45,717 bases of DNA, from assembly GCA_900768625.1 (NCBI GenBank), contig CAAGDO010000330.1:1-45717 (forward strand), given 5' to 3'. The notes beneath the pieces were generated by a model, which saw only the letters and a list, made by a program, of their open reading frames with translations, made no database searches and was not told the DNA's origin. Origin of the DNA: Bacteroidaceae bacterium. GTDB taxonomy: Bacteria; Bacteroidota; Bacteroidia; Bacteroidales; Bacteroidaceae. The translations under genes and the position numbers were made by a program. Positions 7,007 through 15,927 of this stretch are shown here, piece by piece (position 1 is the first letter of the stretch; the number at the start of each line of letters is the position of its first letter).

Positions 7007-8239
7007 ATGAGTTTTATGTTCAAACACGCATTTGTAAAGATCTTTATGATAGCTGTGGCGTTTGCCACGTTGCCCTTTTCTGCTTTGGCTCAGGAGAACC
7101 TTACGTTTTCTGCTGCTATGCGGCAGGTAGCGGCGAACAATACGGCCCTCAAGGCTTTGGAGGGCGAATTTGAGTCGGCCCGTTTGCAAAACAGCACAGA
7201 ATTGTGCTTGCCTGACCCAGAGGTGGAAGTCGGCCACGACTGGGGTTCCCCCAAGGGTGTGCCTGGTCGAACAACCGTCAGTGTCAGCCAGTCCCTCGAT
7301 TGGGGAGTGCTCACTGGTCGACGCCGCCGTTTGTCACGTGCCAATGACGATATGGCTCATGCCACTTATCATGTGGAGGCACAGAAGGTGATGGCCGAAG
7401 CAGATCAGGCTCTCGTCCGGGTGATCTACTGCAACAAGCTTTCTGCCGAACTTTCCCATCGCGAACAGCTGGCTGCTGAACTTCAGCAACTTTATGAGAA
7501 TAAGTATTCCAAGGGCGATATCAATCAGTTGGAACTCAACAAGGTGAAGCTCAACACCGCTGTGGCCCATTCCGAATGGCAACGGGCGCAAAGCGAACTT
7601 CGCACAGCCCTTCAGGATGTGCAGCGCCTTAATGGTGGTGTGGCAATCACTTTGACTGACACCGTTTACCCCTACGCCCAGTCCGCCCTGCCTTCGCTTT
7701 CGGAAATGCAGGCGGCAGTCAGCGATGGCGTTAGCGTGAAAGCAGCTGAAGTGGGCGTCAAGCAGATGCAGGCAGAGGCCGCTTTGGTCAAGTCGCAAGG
7801 GTGGCCCACATTCTCTGTCGGTTTCCAGGGGGAATATGTCAAGGAAAACAACTACAATGGTTTTTCTGTTGGCCTTAGTGTTCCTGTTTGGGGAAGTACA
7901 CGTAGGCAGTTGCGTAGTGCAAAGAGTAAAGTGCAGACCGCTCAACTTGATGTGGATGACATTCGTCTGCAGCAGGCTGCCCAGCTGACGCAGTGCTACC
8001 ATACAGCGGTTGATCTCAGCGAGAGTGCGGATCGTCTGCGTCAGAATCTTGAGAGCACAAGCAATGCGGTGCTTCTCCATAAAGCGCTTGATGCAGGACA
8101 GATCTCTCTGCTTGATTATTTGCTTGAGTCGTCGTTCTATTATACGGCACGTACCGCTCAGCTTGAGGCTGAACGTGATGCGCAACTTGCTCTGTCGAAG
8201 CTTCGCGGCATGCTTTATAATGACTGCAGCGGAAAATGA
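7007..8239 (+). CDS. TolC-family outer-membrane channel of the metal efflux system
   Basis: A 410-aa outer-membrane efflux protein with an N-terminal signal peptide ending around SALAQ (residues 22-28). It consists largely of Ala/Gln/Leu-rich coiled-coil helices, as expected for the two OEP repeats, and contains the GFSVGLSVPVWG-like strand and helix junction usual in the CusC/CzcC group. It is slightly shorter than Proteobacterial CusC, as usual for Bacteroidetes. The start at 7007 (MSFMFK) is followed by a second possible ATG at 7016; both keep the signal peptide. It lies 217 bp after the pump gene with a candidate promoter in between. It completes the tripartite system with the genes at 2452 and 3649. 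Confidence 0.88.
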   Translation: MSFMFKHAFVKIFMIAVAFATLPFSALAQENLTFSAAMRQVAANNTALKALEGEFESARLQNSTELCLPDPEVEVGHDWGSPKGVPGRTTVSVSQSLDWGVLTGRRRRLSRANDDMAHATYHVEAQKVMAEADQALVRVIYCNKLSAELSHREQLAAELQQLYENKYSKGDINQLELNKVKLNTAVAHSEWQRAQSELRTALQDVQRLNGGVAITLTDTVYPYAQSALPSLSEMQAAVSDGVSVKAAEVGVKQMQAEAALVKSQGWPTFSVGFQGEYVKENNYNGFSVGLSVPVWGSTRRQLRSAKSKVQTAQLDVDDIRLQQAAQLTQCYHTAVDLSESADRLRQNLESTSNAVLLHKALDAGQISLLDYLLESSFYYTARTAQLEAERDAQLALSKLRGMLYNDCSGK

Positions 8240-8247
8240 TTTTTGCT

Positions 8248-8274
8248 GGGGGAACGCCTCAAAAGCGTTTCCCC
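8248..8274 (+). terminator. GC-rich hairpin after the TolC-like gene, weak terminator
   Basis: GGGGGAACGC and GCGTTTCCCC form a 10-bp stem (one G-T pair) around a 7-base loop, just after the stop codon. No T-run follows, so intrinsic termination is uncertain. Confidence 0.3.
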
Positions 8275-8335
8275 TTGGCAGAGCCTCAGCTCTACTAGCT
8301 TCTTGCTTTTCAAAAGATTAATCAATTCATTGCCT

Positions 8336-9025
8336 ATGCCATCCGCATATCCTCCCATAACCCCTCTTTATGAGGACAATCACATCATTATTGTCAATAA
8401 GCGTTCGGGCGATATCGTTCAGGGCGACAAAACGGGTGATGCCACTCTTGGCGATGCCGTGAAAGCCTACATCAAGGAAAAATACAGTAAGCCTGGTGAG
8501 GTTTTTCTTGGGGTGGTCCATCGTTTGGATCGTCCGGTGAGTGGTGTGGTGGTGTTTGCTCGGACGAGCAAGGCATTGGCCCGACTCAACGAAATGTTCC
8601 GAACGGGTAAGGTCCACAAAACCTACCATGCCATCGTCTGTGCCCCTCCTGCGCAGCCGGAAGCCGTGCTCACCCATTGGCTAACGCGCAATGAAAAGCA
8701 GAACAAGGCATATGCCCATCCCCGTGAGGTGCCGGGCAGCAAGAAAGCCGTGCTCGATTATCGTCTTATAGGAAAGAGCGACCGTTATGCTCTGCTCGAA
8801 GTCAACCTCCACACAGGGCGCCACCATCAGATTCGTTGCCAGTTGGCCGCCATGCATTGCGTGATAAAGGGAGACCTGAAGTATGGAGCTCCGCGTTCCA
8901 ATCCTAATGGTTCCATTTGTCTGCACGCGCGCCACATTGAATTCGAACATCCTGTGAGTCATAAATTCATCAGTGTGGATGCACCTTATCCAGAAGATAT
9001 GAAGCTTTGGAAGGTGTTTGGTTAA
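8336..9025 (+). CDS. RluA-family RNA pseudouridine synthase
   Basis: A 229-aa protein from the ATG at 8336. A TTG 93 bp upstream would add residues that do not look like the family. It isomerises specific uridines in rRNA or tRNA to pseudouridine. The catalytic motif HRLDRPVSG carries Asp65. The RTSKA motif downstream, the TGRHHQIR motif and the KYGA segment are all typical of RluA/RluD. There is no N-terminal S4 domain, so it matches the short RluA-like group. The exact target site cannot be read from the sequence. It is followed by a MITE-like copy and then a strong bidirectional terminator. Confidence 0.9.
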   Translation: MPSAYPPITPLYEDNHIIIVNKRSGDIVQGDKTGDATLGDAVKAYIKEKYSKPGEVFLGVVHRLDRPVSGVVVFARTSKALARLNEMFRTGKVHKTYHAIVCAPPAQPEAVLTHWLTRNEKQNKAYAHPREVPGSKKAVLDYRLIGKSDRYALLEVNLHTGRHHQIRCQLAAMHCVIKGDLKYGAPRSNPNGSICLHARHIEFEHPVSHKFISVDAPYPEDMKLWKVFG

Positions 9026-9039
9026 GCCCTTTTGAAATT

Positions 9040-9232
9040 GAAGTCGTCTGAATTTTTCTGACGAAGATTTGATTTGGAGTTTAAGCTTTTCTACATTCAA
9101 TCTTCACCTTTCTTTTTGGCCGTTTTTTGCCCTTTCATCGGTCGTGTAGCTCGCTACACTCCCTCTTCAAGACCCAAAAACGCCTCAGAAATAAAGGCAA
9201 ATCTTGAATTTCATAAAAGTTCAGACGACTTC
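9040..9232 (+). repeat. MITE-like inverted-repeat element, copy 3 (complete, 193 bp)
   Basis: Same structure as the copy at 2206: left end GAAGTCGTCTGAATTTTTCT, right end AAAAGTTCAGACGACTTC, and central hairpin GTGTAG-CTCG-CTACAC at 9144-9159. Internal differences from copy 2 are scattered substitutions with no net length change. It sits between the pseudouridine synthase gene and its terminator. Confidence 0.88.
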
Positions 9233-9240
9233 ATTAGAAG

Positions 9241-9280
9241 AAGCCGACGTACGATTGATTTTATCGTGCGTCGGCTTTTA
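9241..9280. terminator. Bidirectional intrinsic terminator
   Basis: AAGCCGACGTACGAT (9241-9255) pairs with ATCGTGCGTCGGCTT (9263-9277) with one mismatch. It is followed by TTTATT on the plus strand and preceded by A-rich sequence. It separates the convergent pseudouridine synthase and helicase genes. Confidence 0.8.
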
Positions 9281-9302
9281 TTGTTCGTTTGAACGTGTTG
9301 CG

Positions 9303-10748
9303 TCAATTGTCTCCCGTTTTCCAATTCACCAGATAGACCCGTTCAGTTGTACGGGTAAAGGCCGTGTAGAGCCAGCGCAGATAGCTTGCGCCCGCTTCGT
9401 CCTCGGGTATAAAGCCCTGGTCGACATAGACCCGAGGCCATTGCCCGCCTTGCGCCTTGTGGCAAGTGACGGCGTAGGCATATTTCAGTTGAATCGCATT
9501 GTAGTAGGCATCCTGACGGAGCGCTTTCATGCGTTCCCGTTTGTTGGGGATATGCATATAGTCTTCAAGCACGCTTTCGAAGAGGCGGTTGCTTTCCTCC
9601 CGTGTGAGGGAGGGCGATTCCGATTGCAGTGTGCTGAGCAGTACACGACATTCCAATTCGAAATCACCGTAGTCGGCAAAGCGCAACGTGGCATCTGCGA
9701 AACGAAAACCATACTGTTCGTGCACGTTGCGGATGCGCACGACTTCCGCCGTATCTCCGTTGGCTACGAATGTCATGGGCATTTTTTCGTCCTTTCCCAT
9801 GGCCTTGGCCGTCTGTTCCGTCCAGTAGTAATTGTTTTTCACGGCCATCACCAAATCACCGCGGGTGAGTTCGTCCTCTCGGTCGAACACGCGTGAGCGG
9901 ATGCCGTTGTTGTAGATATTGGCCCGTTTGTTGGAACGCGTAACGACAATGACGCCGCTTGTTCCGTATTCCTGATAATCGCCCACCAGGCTTTCTATCA
10001 GTTCGTTTCCGGGTAATGCCCGTACCTCCCCCTTTGCGTCGGTGTGGATGGGAGGAATGCCCTCAAAGTTATCCGTGAGGAGCTGGCGCAGCATGGTCGC
10101 TCCGGATAGCACATCGCTTTCCTTGCTTTGACGTACCACTTCCGTAAGATCTGCTTGTCCCACAGTCAGACCGTATCGCGTGATGACTTCGCGCTGCAAC
10201 GCAGGGCTTTCCTCTTCACCCACAGGAGGCAGCTGTGCCGTGTCGCCCACCAACAGCAGACGGCACCCTTCGCCTTCGTAAACAAAGCGAACCAGGTCGT
10301 CCATCAATTCGCCCGAGCCGAAGACCGTGTTTCCTGCCGCTCCCTGTCCGCTGGCAATCATCGAGGCTTCGTCCACAACGAAAAGGGCGTTTCGCAGTTT
10401 GTTGAAACCAAGCGAGAAACGCGTACCCTCCCCTTCAAAAGTGTTCTGGCGGTAGATGATGCGATGGATCGTGTAGGCCGGCATGCCGGCATGTGCGGCA
10501 AAGACCTTGGCTGCTCGGCCAGTGGGAGCCAGAAGCACCACCTCACGTCCTAATTTTCGTACCACACGGACCAGTGCACCAACCAGTGATGTCTTTCCCG
10601 TACCGGCATATCCACGCAAAATGCAGGCGGCATCGTTGCGCGATGTCGTCACAAAGTGGGCCAGAAGCATGGCAGCCTGGCGTTGTGTCGGCGTGAAGTT
10701 CAGTTGGAATTCCTGTTCCAACATCAAAAAGACTTCTTCGTTGGTCAT
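9303..10748 (-). CDS. RecD-like SF1B ATP-dependent DNA helicase
   Basis: A 481-aa helicase from the ATG at 10746-10748. A GTG 54 bp upstream is possible but adds a tail unlike the family. The Walker A motif GYAGTGKT is at residues 46-53 with Lys52, followed by LLAPTGRAAK (motif Ia), VVDEASM (motif II) and LLVGDTAQLPP (motif III). The C-terminal UvrD_C_2 part has TCHKAQGGQW and the YTAFTRT motif VI. This is the small RecD2/Dda-like type common in Bacteroidetes, without RecB/RecC partners. It probably acts in DNA repair or replication restart. It lies 115 bp downstream of the sugar transporter gene on the same strand. Confidence 0.88.
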   Translation of the reverse strand: MTNEEVFLMLEQEFQLNFTPTQRQAAMLLAHFVTTSRNDAACILRGYAGTGKTSLVGALVRVVRKLGREVVLLAPTGRAAKVFAAHAGMPAYTIHRIIYRQNTFEGEGTRFSLGFNKLRNALFVVDEASMIASGQGAAGNTVFGSGELMDDLVRFVYEGEGCRLLLVGDTAQLPPVGEEESPALQREVITRYGLTVGQADLTEVVRQSKESDVLSGATMLRQLLTDNFEGIPPIHTDAKGEVRALPGNELIESLVGDYQEYGTSGVIVVTRSNKRANIYNNGIRSRVFDREDELTRGDLVMAVKNNYYWTEQTAKAMGKDEKMPMTFVANGDTAEVVRIRNVHEQYGFRFADATLRFADYGDFELECRVLLSTLQSESPSLTREESNRLFESVLEDYMHIPNKRERMKALRQDAYYNAIQLKYAYAVTCHKAQGGQWPRVYVDQGFIPEDEAGASYLRWLYTAFTRTTERVYLVNWKTGDN

Positions 10749-10863
10749 GAGGCGATGTGAGTTTTTTAATCGGAAGTCGAATTTCTGTTGGAAATGCGAC
10801 ACCCTGATGGCTAATCAATAAGGATAAGGAGAAGAGCGCGTGGGAGAAAAGAATTTCAGGAAT

Positions 10864-12072
10864 TTATGCTCTCCGAAGACTGGCGGCAAAAAGCGCCACA
10901 CCGATGAAGCACAGCATAGGGACAATGAACGCGATGCCCATTGACAGCGTGTCGGCCATATAGCCCATAACTACGGGAGCAATGGCACCTCCTACGATGC
11001 TCATCACCAAATACGATGAGGCTCGTTTCGTGTGCTGTCCGACTCCCTTGATGGCCAAGGCGAAGATGGTGGGGAACATGATGCTTTCGCACAGATAGCA
11101 CAGGAAAAATGCCCCGATGCCAGCTTTTCCGGCACCGGTCAGGAGAATCCCCATAGCCGCTGTGGCCCCCAAGGCGCAAATGAGTAGCACCCTTTGGGCG
11201 CGGATGCGGGCCATCACCCACGAGCCGCACATACGGCCAAGCATGAACAATCCCATGCTGCCGAAGGAAAGGAGCAGCGAAGCCTCGGAATTCGAAAGGT
11301 GAGCGTTCTCCGTCACATAGTTGATGAAGAAACTGTTGATACCTGTCTGCGCAGCCACATAGAGGAACAAGGCCACCAGACCAAACACGAAGTTTCGGTG
11401 TTGCCAAAGCGAAGAGGGTTGGACGGAATGGGGGTCAGGCTGTATGTTGTCTTCCGCTGTCTGGACTTCGGGTAGTTTTATCCGACTGAAGACAACGGCC
11501 ACTAACAGCACCAGTGTGCCGATGATGGCGTAGGGCATGGTGATGTTCCCTTTACCGTGGAAAAGGAACCATCCTCCCACGAGCGGTCCGCAGATCCATC
11601 CCAGTCCGTTGAGCGATTGCGAAAGGTTGATGCGGCTTTCGGCCTTTTCGGGTGCTCCGAGTACGGTGACATAGGGATTTGCCGCCGTTTCGAGGCAGGT
11701 CAGTCCGCAGCCGATGATGAAAAGGCAAAGCAGAAAGAAGGGGAATGAATGCCATTCTCCTCCAGGGACAAACAGCAATGCCCCTACGCCATAGAGCACG
11801 AGACCGGTAAACACACCGGCGCGGTAGCCGAAACGCTGGATAATGCGTCCGGCGGGAATGGCCATCAGAAAATACCCACCATACACCACGGCCTGTACGA
11901 GGGCTGATTCGGTTTTTGTGATATTCATGTCATCCTGAAAATGCTTGTTGAGCACGTCGAGAATGCTGTGGGCAAATCCCCAAAGGAAGAAAAGTGTTGT
12001 GACGAGAATGAAGGGAATCAAATAGTTCCTCCCGTCGTGTGTTTTCACCAGTTCCAGTTGTCTGTGTGTCAT
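10864..12072 (-). CDS. FucP-type sugar:proton symporter (MFS)
   Basis: A 402-aa inner-membrane major facilitator of the FucP/GluP/NagP family, with about 12 hydrophobic helices. The N-terminal FFLWGFAHSILDVLNKHFQ region is family-typical. Helix 4 has CLETAANPY with Glu128, equivalent to the proton-coupling glutamate of E. coli FucP. The MFS loop motif appears as AGRIIQRFGYR. Length is normal. The sugar is not certain: fucose, glucose/galactose and N-acetylglucosamine transporters all belong here. A GH29 fucosidase and a GH20 hexosaminidase occur elsewhere in the window, but not adjacent. The gene has its own upstream promoter box. Confidence 0.88.
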   Translation of the reverse strand: MTHRQLELVKTHDGRNYLIPFILVTTLFFLWGFAHSILDVLNKHFQDDMNITKTESALVQAVVYGGYFLMAIPAGRIIQRFGYRAGVFTGLVLYGVGALLFVPGGEWHSFPFFLLCLFIIGCGLTCLETAANPYVTVLGAPEKAESRINLSQSLNGLGWICGPLVGGWFLFHGKGNITMPYAIIGTLVLLVAVVFSRIKLPEVQTAEDNIQPDPHSVQPSSLWQHRNFVFGLVALFLYVAAQTGINSFFINYVTENAHLSNSEASLLLSFGSMGLFMLGRMCGSWVMARIRAQRVLLICALGATAAMGILLTGAGKAGIGAFFLCYLCESIMFPTIFALAIKGVGQHTKRASSYLVMSIVGGAIAPVVMGYMADTLSMGIAFIVPMLCFIGVALFAASLRRA

Positions 12073-12098
12073 AAGTGGTAGTTTTGTGTTGTGTTTTG

Positions 12099-12106
12099 CA
12101 AAATTA
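12099..12106 (-). promoter_or_regulatory. Candidate -7 box of the FucP-type transporter gene
   Basis: TAATTTTG on the minus strand lies 26 bp before the ATG, giving a leader of about 23 nt. The -33 spacing is not ideal. Confidence 0.5.
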
Positions 12107-12235
12107 CCATTTCGTGGATGACTGAACGAACAACTTGCAGCAAAAGTTTGTGGAAAACCTATGAATTGGGGTGAATGTTGCGTGAAATTCTATGTGAATT
12201 GTCCACGCGGAGAAGTCTTGGATGGCAAAAACAAA

Positions 12236-12295
12236 GGCAACAGTGCCCCTCTCCGTTCCGACCAAAGCCTGTCGGGACCGCGAGGCACTGTTGCC
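12236..12295 (-). terminator. Intrinsic terminator of pepD
   Basis: A perfect 12-bp outer stem, GGCAACAGTGCC with GGCACTGTTGCC, encloses a second small hairpin (CCGAC/GTCGG). On the minus strand it is followed by TTTGTTTTTG. It lies about 45 bp beyond the pepD stop codon. Confidence 0.75.
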
Positions 12296-12340
12296 GTTTG
12301 GATTTTCAGAAAGTGAGAGACTCAAGTCCTGAACGATTCC

Positions 12341-13798
12341 TTACTTCTGCGGAATGCGTTCGAGGATTGTCTTCACGAACTTCCAGTACTTCTCCACGCT
12401 GGGGATGAAGCAACGTTCGTTAGGGGTGTGAGGCGAACGGAGCGTGGGGCCGAAGCTTACGAGATCCATGTGAGGACGGAGGGCACCGATCACGCCGCAT
12501 TCCAATCCGGCGTGGATCACCTGGACCACACTTTCTTCATTGAAGAGTTCCTTGTAGATGCCCTTCATCAGATCAACAATCTCGCTGTGGGGGTTAGGCT
12601 GCCAAGCAGGGTATTCTCCGCTCAGTTCCACCTTCATGCCAGCCATAGAGAATGCGCTTTCGAGCGTTTCGGCGCAGCATTCGCGCATAGAGTCGCGTGA
12701 GGAACGGATGAGGAGGAGGAACTGTGCCTTACCTTCGCCAATTTCCACGATAGAGAGGTTGGAAGAAGTTTCCACGATGTTGGGCACTTCAGGAATCATG
12801 CGGAACACGCCGTTGTGGCAAGCACAAAGCGCATCGACCAGATTGTCCTGAATTTCTGCGGGCACGATGTGGGTGGGAAGTTCCACGTCCTCCACCTTGA
12901 GTTCGAAGGTCTGCTCGATAGGGTAGTATTCCTCCTTGAGTGTCTGACGCCATTCATCAACGACTTCCTTGAAAGCCTCCACGTTCTCCTTCGGGAGCGT
13001 GAGCACCACGTCGCAGAAAGCCGGGATGGCATTGCGCATGTCGCCGCCCTTCCAAGAGCTGAGGCAAGCTTCGAAGTTGGCAATAGCGTCCTGCATGATG
13101 CGGGCCATGGCCTTGTTGGCATTGCAGCGACCCTGGTTGATTTCCAGTCCGGAGTGACCACCGAAGAGCTTGTGGATGGACACCTTCACTGCGGCATCTT
13201 CTGCATCCACCTCCTGGGGCTTATATTCCAAGGTTGCAGTCATGTTCACGCCACCAGCCGAACCGATAATCATCTCGCCTTCCGTTTCGTCATCGAGATT
13301 GAGGAGAATGTCACCCTCCAGAACGTCGGCCTTCATATGGTTCACGCCATACATTGTGGTCTCCTCGTCGGCTGTGATGAAGCCTTCGATGGGGCCGTGC
13401 TTGAGCGTGTTGTCCTCCATGACAGCCATGATTGTGGCCACAGCCATACCATCATCGGAGCCGAGCGTAGTGCCCTTGGCCTTTACCCATTCACCGTCGA
13501 TGTAGGTTTGGATGGGGTCCGTTTCAAAGTTGTGGGTGGAAGTCTTTTCCTTCTGCGGAACCATGTCCATGTGGCCCTGAAGAGTCACATACTTGCAGTT
13601 CTCCATGCCCGGAGAGGCAGGTTTGCGCATGATGATGTTTCCAGCTTCGTCCTGAAAGGCTTCAACGCCCTTTTCCTTGGCCCATGAAAGCAGGAATTTC
13701 TGTACTTTCTCGAGATGTCCGGACGGACGGGGAACTTGCGTAAGCAAGTCGAAGTTTTTCCAAATGGCCTGCGGCTGCAGGTTTGCAATTTCGCTCAT
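12341..13798 (-). CDS. pepD: Aminoacyl-histidine dipeptidase (peptidase M20 family)
   Basis: A 485-aa cytosolic metallodipeptidase that cleaves Xaa-His dipeptides such as carnosine, of full family length. Metal-binding residues of the M20 family are visible: His76 with Asp78 (GHMDMVP), Asp115-Asp116 (GSDDG), the Glu145-Glu146 pair (ADEET) with the catalytic base, and a late C-terminal His (SFGPTLRSPHTPNE). The middle part, about residues 185-400, is the lid/dimerisation domain with GGHSG. It follows the flippase-like gene by 54 bp on the same strand and ends before a strong terminator. A role in peptide salvage is inferred. Confidence 0.95.
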   Translation of the reverse strand: MSEIANLQPQAIWKNFDLLTQVPRPSGHLEKVQKFLLSWAKEKGVEAFQDEAGNIIMRKPASPGMENCKYVTLQGHMDMVPQKEKTSTHNFETDPIQTYIDGEWVKAKGTTLGSDDGMAVATIMAVMEDNTLKHGPIEGFITADEETTMYGVNHMKADVLEGDILLNLDDETEGEMIIGSAGGVNMTATLEYKPQEVDAEDAAVKVSIHKLFGGHSGLEINQGRCNANKAMARIMQDAIANFEACLSSWKGGDMRNAIPAFCDVVLTLPKENVEAFKEVVDEWRQTLKEEYYPIEQTFELKVEDVELPTHIVPAEIQDNLVDALCACHNGVFRMIPEVPNIVETSSNLSIVEIGEGKAQFLLLIRSSRDSMRECCAETLESAFSMAGMKVELSGEYPAWQPNPHSEIVDLMKGIYKELFNEESVVQVIHAGLECGVIGALRPHMDLVSFGPTLRSPHTPNERCFIPSVEKYWKFVKTILERIPQK

Positions 13799-13852
13799 AT
13801 CTATAGATTTTGGTTTTGTGATTTCGTTATATAATATATTTATGTGGGGCGG

Positions 13853-14848
13853 TTATGCCGCTACGGGGATGCGTTTCTTTCGCAGATTCACCCTCAACCA
13901 TCCGAACACGCCGAGCACAACGACCAAAGCCGTCTGCACGGTATGTACAACCAGGGCGAAAAGGATGGCTTTCGGTTCGGCCACTCCATAGAGCACCAGC
14001 ATTGTCTTCACGGCGAAATGCCATGGTCCTGCTCCGTTGGGTGTGGGGACGAGCACGGCAAACGTGCCGACACAGAAGATGAGGAACGCAGCGGTGATGG
14101 AAATCTGCGAGGTGAATTCGAAGCAGAAGAAGGCCGTATAGAAATGCAGAAAATAGCCTACCCAGATGAGCACACTGTAGAACAAGTAGAGCGGAAGGTT
14201 CTTCACTTTTCGCAGCGAGGATATGCCCATCCATAGGTCGTGGAGCAAATCGCGTCCTTTGCGGAAGACCTTGAATCGATGAATCATGACAATGGCTGCC
14301 GCAAGCAAGGCAATGAGGCAGACGAACGTCACGATGTAGCCCGTAGCCGTGAATCGGCCGAGGATATCGTCGAGGTCAGTGCCTGTTGTGCGGAGGAAGG
14401 ATACGAACATCGGCAACTGTGTGAGGAAAGCCACTCCCGTGAAGAGCAACATCATTGCGGAGTCGACCACACGCTCTGTGACGACCGTCCCCAAAGACTT
14501 CGTAAATGAAACGCCATCGTACTTTTTCAGTGTGCCGCAACGCGTGATTTCGCCTACGCGGGGCACCACCAGACTAGCTGCGTAGGAAATGAAGATGGCA
14601 TCGGTGCAAGTCGTGCGCCGAGGATCCTCGCCCAGCGGTTTCAGCGCCATGCGCCAACGCCAGGCACGGGCCGTCTGAGGGAGTATGCCCAGTACCAAAG
14701 AGAGGGCCATCCACCCCCAATGGAGGTCATTGACGGCACAATTCAGGAAGTCCGACCAGTCCGTGCCTCTGTACATCCACCAAAGGATGCTCAGTCCGAG
14801 CACGAAGGGGAGGAGGATTTGCAATATGACTTTGACGATGTGTTTCAT
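13853..14848 (-). CDS. Flippase-like membrane protein (lysylphosphatidylglycerol synthase TM-domain family)
   Basis: A 331-aa polytopic protein from the ATG at 14846-14848; an in-frame ATG 117 bp upstream would add a non-hydrophobic tail. It has about eight hydrophobic helices. The segments LPQTARAWRWRMAL, SLVVPRVGEITRCGTLKKYDGVSF and VVTERVVDS match the UPF0104/LPG_synthase_TM family (related to the AglD/MprF membrane domain). Near the C-terminus, PTPNGAGPWHFAVKTML is also typical. The cytosolic synthetase domain of MprF is absent, so lipid lysylation is not implied. Many Bacteroidetes relatives have unknown substrates. It is divergent from rsmA and upstream of pepD, possibly in one transcript. 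Confidence 0.85.
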   Translation of the reverse strand: MKHIVKVILQILLPFVLGLSILWWMYRGTDWSDFLNCAVNDLHWGWMALSLVLGILPQTARAWRWRMALKPLGEDPRRTTCTDAIFISYAASLVVPRVGEITRCGTLKKYDGVSFTKSLGTVVTERVVDSAMMLLFTGVAFLTQLPMFVSFLRTTGTDLDDILGRFTATGYIVTFVCLIALLAAAIVMIHRFKVFRKGRDLLHDLWMGISSLRKVKNLPLYLFYSVLIWVGYFLHFYTAFFCFEFTSQISITAAFLIFCVGTFAVLVPTPNGAGPWHFAVKTMLVLYGVAEPKAILFALVVHTVQTALVVVLGVFGWLRVNLRKKRIPVAA

Positions 14849-14857
14849 TTTTTTTCT

Positions 14858-14865
14858 TACCTTTG
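14858..14865 (+). promoter_or_regulatory. Candidate -7 box of rsmA, over the start of the divergent flippase gene
   Basis: TACCTTTG, within the common Bacteroidetes context TTACCTTTGCA, lies about 180 bp before rsmA. A TTTG at 14831-14834 could be the -33 element with a 23-bp gap. The box is only 10 bp from the flippase start codon on the other strand. Confidence 0.55.
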
Positions 14866-15044
14866 CAATATGCTTCAGCAGCGCGCCGGAAAATATGTGG
14901 CCGGCAAGGCCGTTCAGCAAGTGACGGTGAACTGTCGACTCCATCTGTTTTCCACTGTTTTCCATACAATAAAATGCTGGATTTTCAGTTATGACAAGCA
15001 GGGAGCCCGCATATGCAAGAGCAAAAGTAGAAAAAATAGTTTAG

Positions 15045-15869
15045 ATGAAGTCCGTACGTCCCAAAAAATTTCTCGGTCAGCACTTTCTGACCCACCTGCC
15101 CACAGCGCAGGCCATAGCCGACACGGTGGATGCCTGTCCCGACCTGCCCGTTCTTGAAGTGGGTCCGGGCATGGGTGTGATGACCCAATTCCTCATCCCG
15201 AAGCAGCGCGAACTGAAAGTTGTGGAAATCGACTTCGAAAGTGTCGCTTATCTGCGTGAACATTTTCCGCAACTCGAGCAGAACATCATCGAAGATGACT
15301 TTCTCAAGATGCATCTTGACCACACCTTCGGCGGCCGCCCCTTTGTGTTGACGGGCAACTACCCCTACAACATCAGCAGCCAGATTTTCTTCAAGATGCT
15401 CGACTATCGCCACCTCATCCCCTGCTGCACGGGTATGATTCAGAAAGAAGTCGCCGAACGTCTCGCCGCCTCTCCGGGTTGCAAGGCCTACGGAATCCTC
15501 AGCGTGCTGATACAGTTATACTACCATGTGGACTATCTTTTCACCGTTGAGCCTGGCGTGTTCAATCCGCCCCCCAAGGTGAGAAGTGCCGTGATTCGCA
15601 TGACGCGCAATGAGGTGGAACATCCGGGTTGCGACGAAGACCTGTTGCGTAAAGTCGTGAAGACCACCTTCAATCAGCGCCGCAAGATGATGCGCGGTTC
15701 CATCCGTCCGCTTCTCAACGAACTTGACCAGCGCCTTGGCGGTCACGCTCCTGACCACGCAGAATTCCTTGCACAGCCGATGCTCACCCGTCGCCCCGAA
15801 CAACTTTCCGTGGAAGAATTCATCGACCTGACCAATCGCGTGGCCGCACATTATGGTTGGAACGACTGA
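15045..15869 (+). CDS. rsmA: 16S rRNA dimethyladenosine transferase
   Basis: A 274-aa SAM-dependent enzyme that dimethylates two adjacent adenosines in helix 45 of 16S rRNA during small-subunit maturation. The N-terminal KKFLGQHFLT, the SAM-binding LEVGPGMGVMT (about residues 39-49), the acidic VEIDFES motif and the NYPYNISSQ catalytic motif (NLPY-type with Tyr, usual in Bacteroidetes) are all present. The C-terminal helical domain carries TFNQRRKMMR. Length is normal. It is followed after 58 bp by rfbB with no terminator between, so the two are probably cotranscribed. Confidence 0.96.
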   Translation: MKSVRPKKFLGQHFLTHLPTAQAIADTVDACPDLPVLEVGPGMGVMTQFLIPKQRELKVVEIDFESVAYLREHFPQLEQNIIEDDFLKMHLDHTFGGRPFVLTGNYPYNISSQIFFKMLDYRHLIPCCTGMIQKEVAERLAASPGCKAYGILSVLIQLYYHVDYLFTVEPGVFNPPPKVRSAVIRMTRNEVEHPGCDEDLLRKVVKTTFNQRRKMMRGSIRPLLNELDQRLGGHAPDHAEFLAQPMLTRRPEQLSVEEFIDLTNRVAAHYGWND

Positions 15870-15927
15870 TTCCGATTGAGACTCCCCATAAAGAAACATC
15901 AACCCCCTCTCCCCCTAAAACATAGCA

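Noticed and set aside
8243..8335. TTG-initiated extension of the pseudouridine synthase
   Set aside because: The added residues overlap a GC-rich hairpin and do not resemble the family; the ATG at 8336 fits its length.
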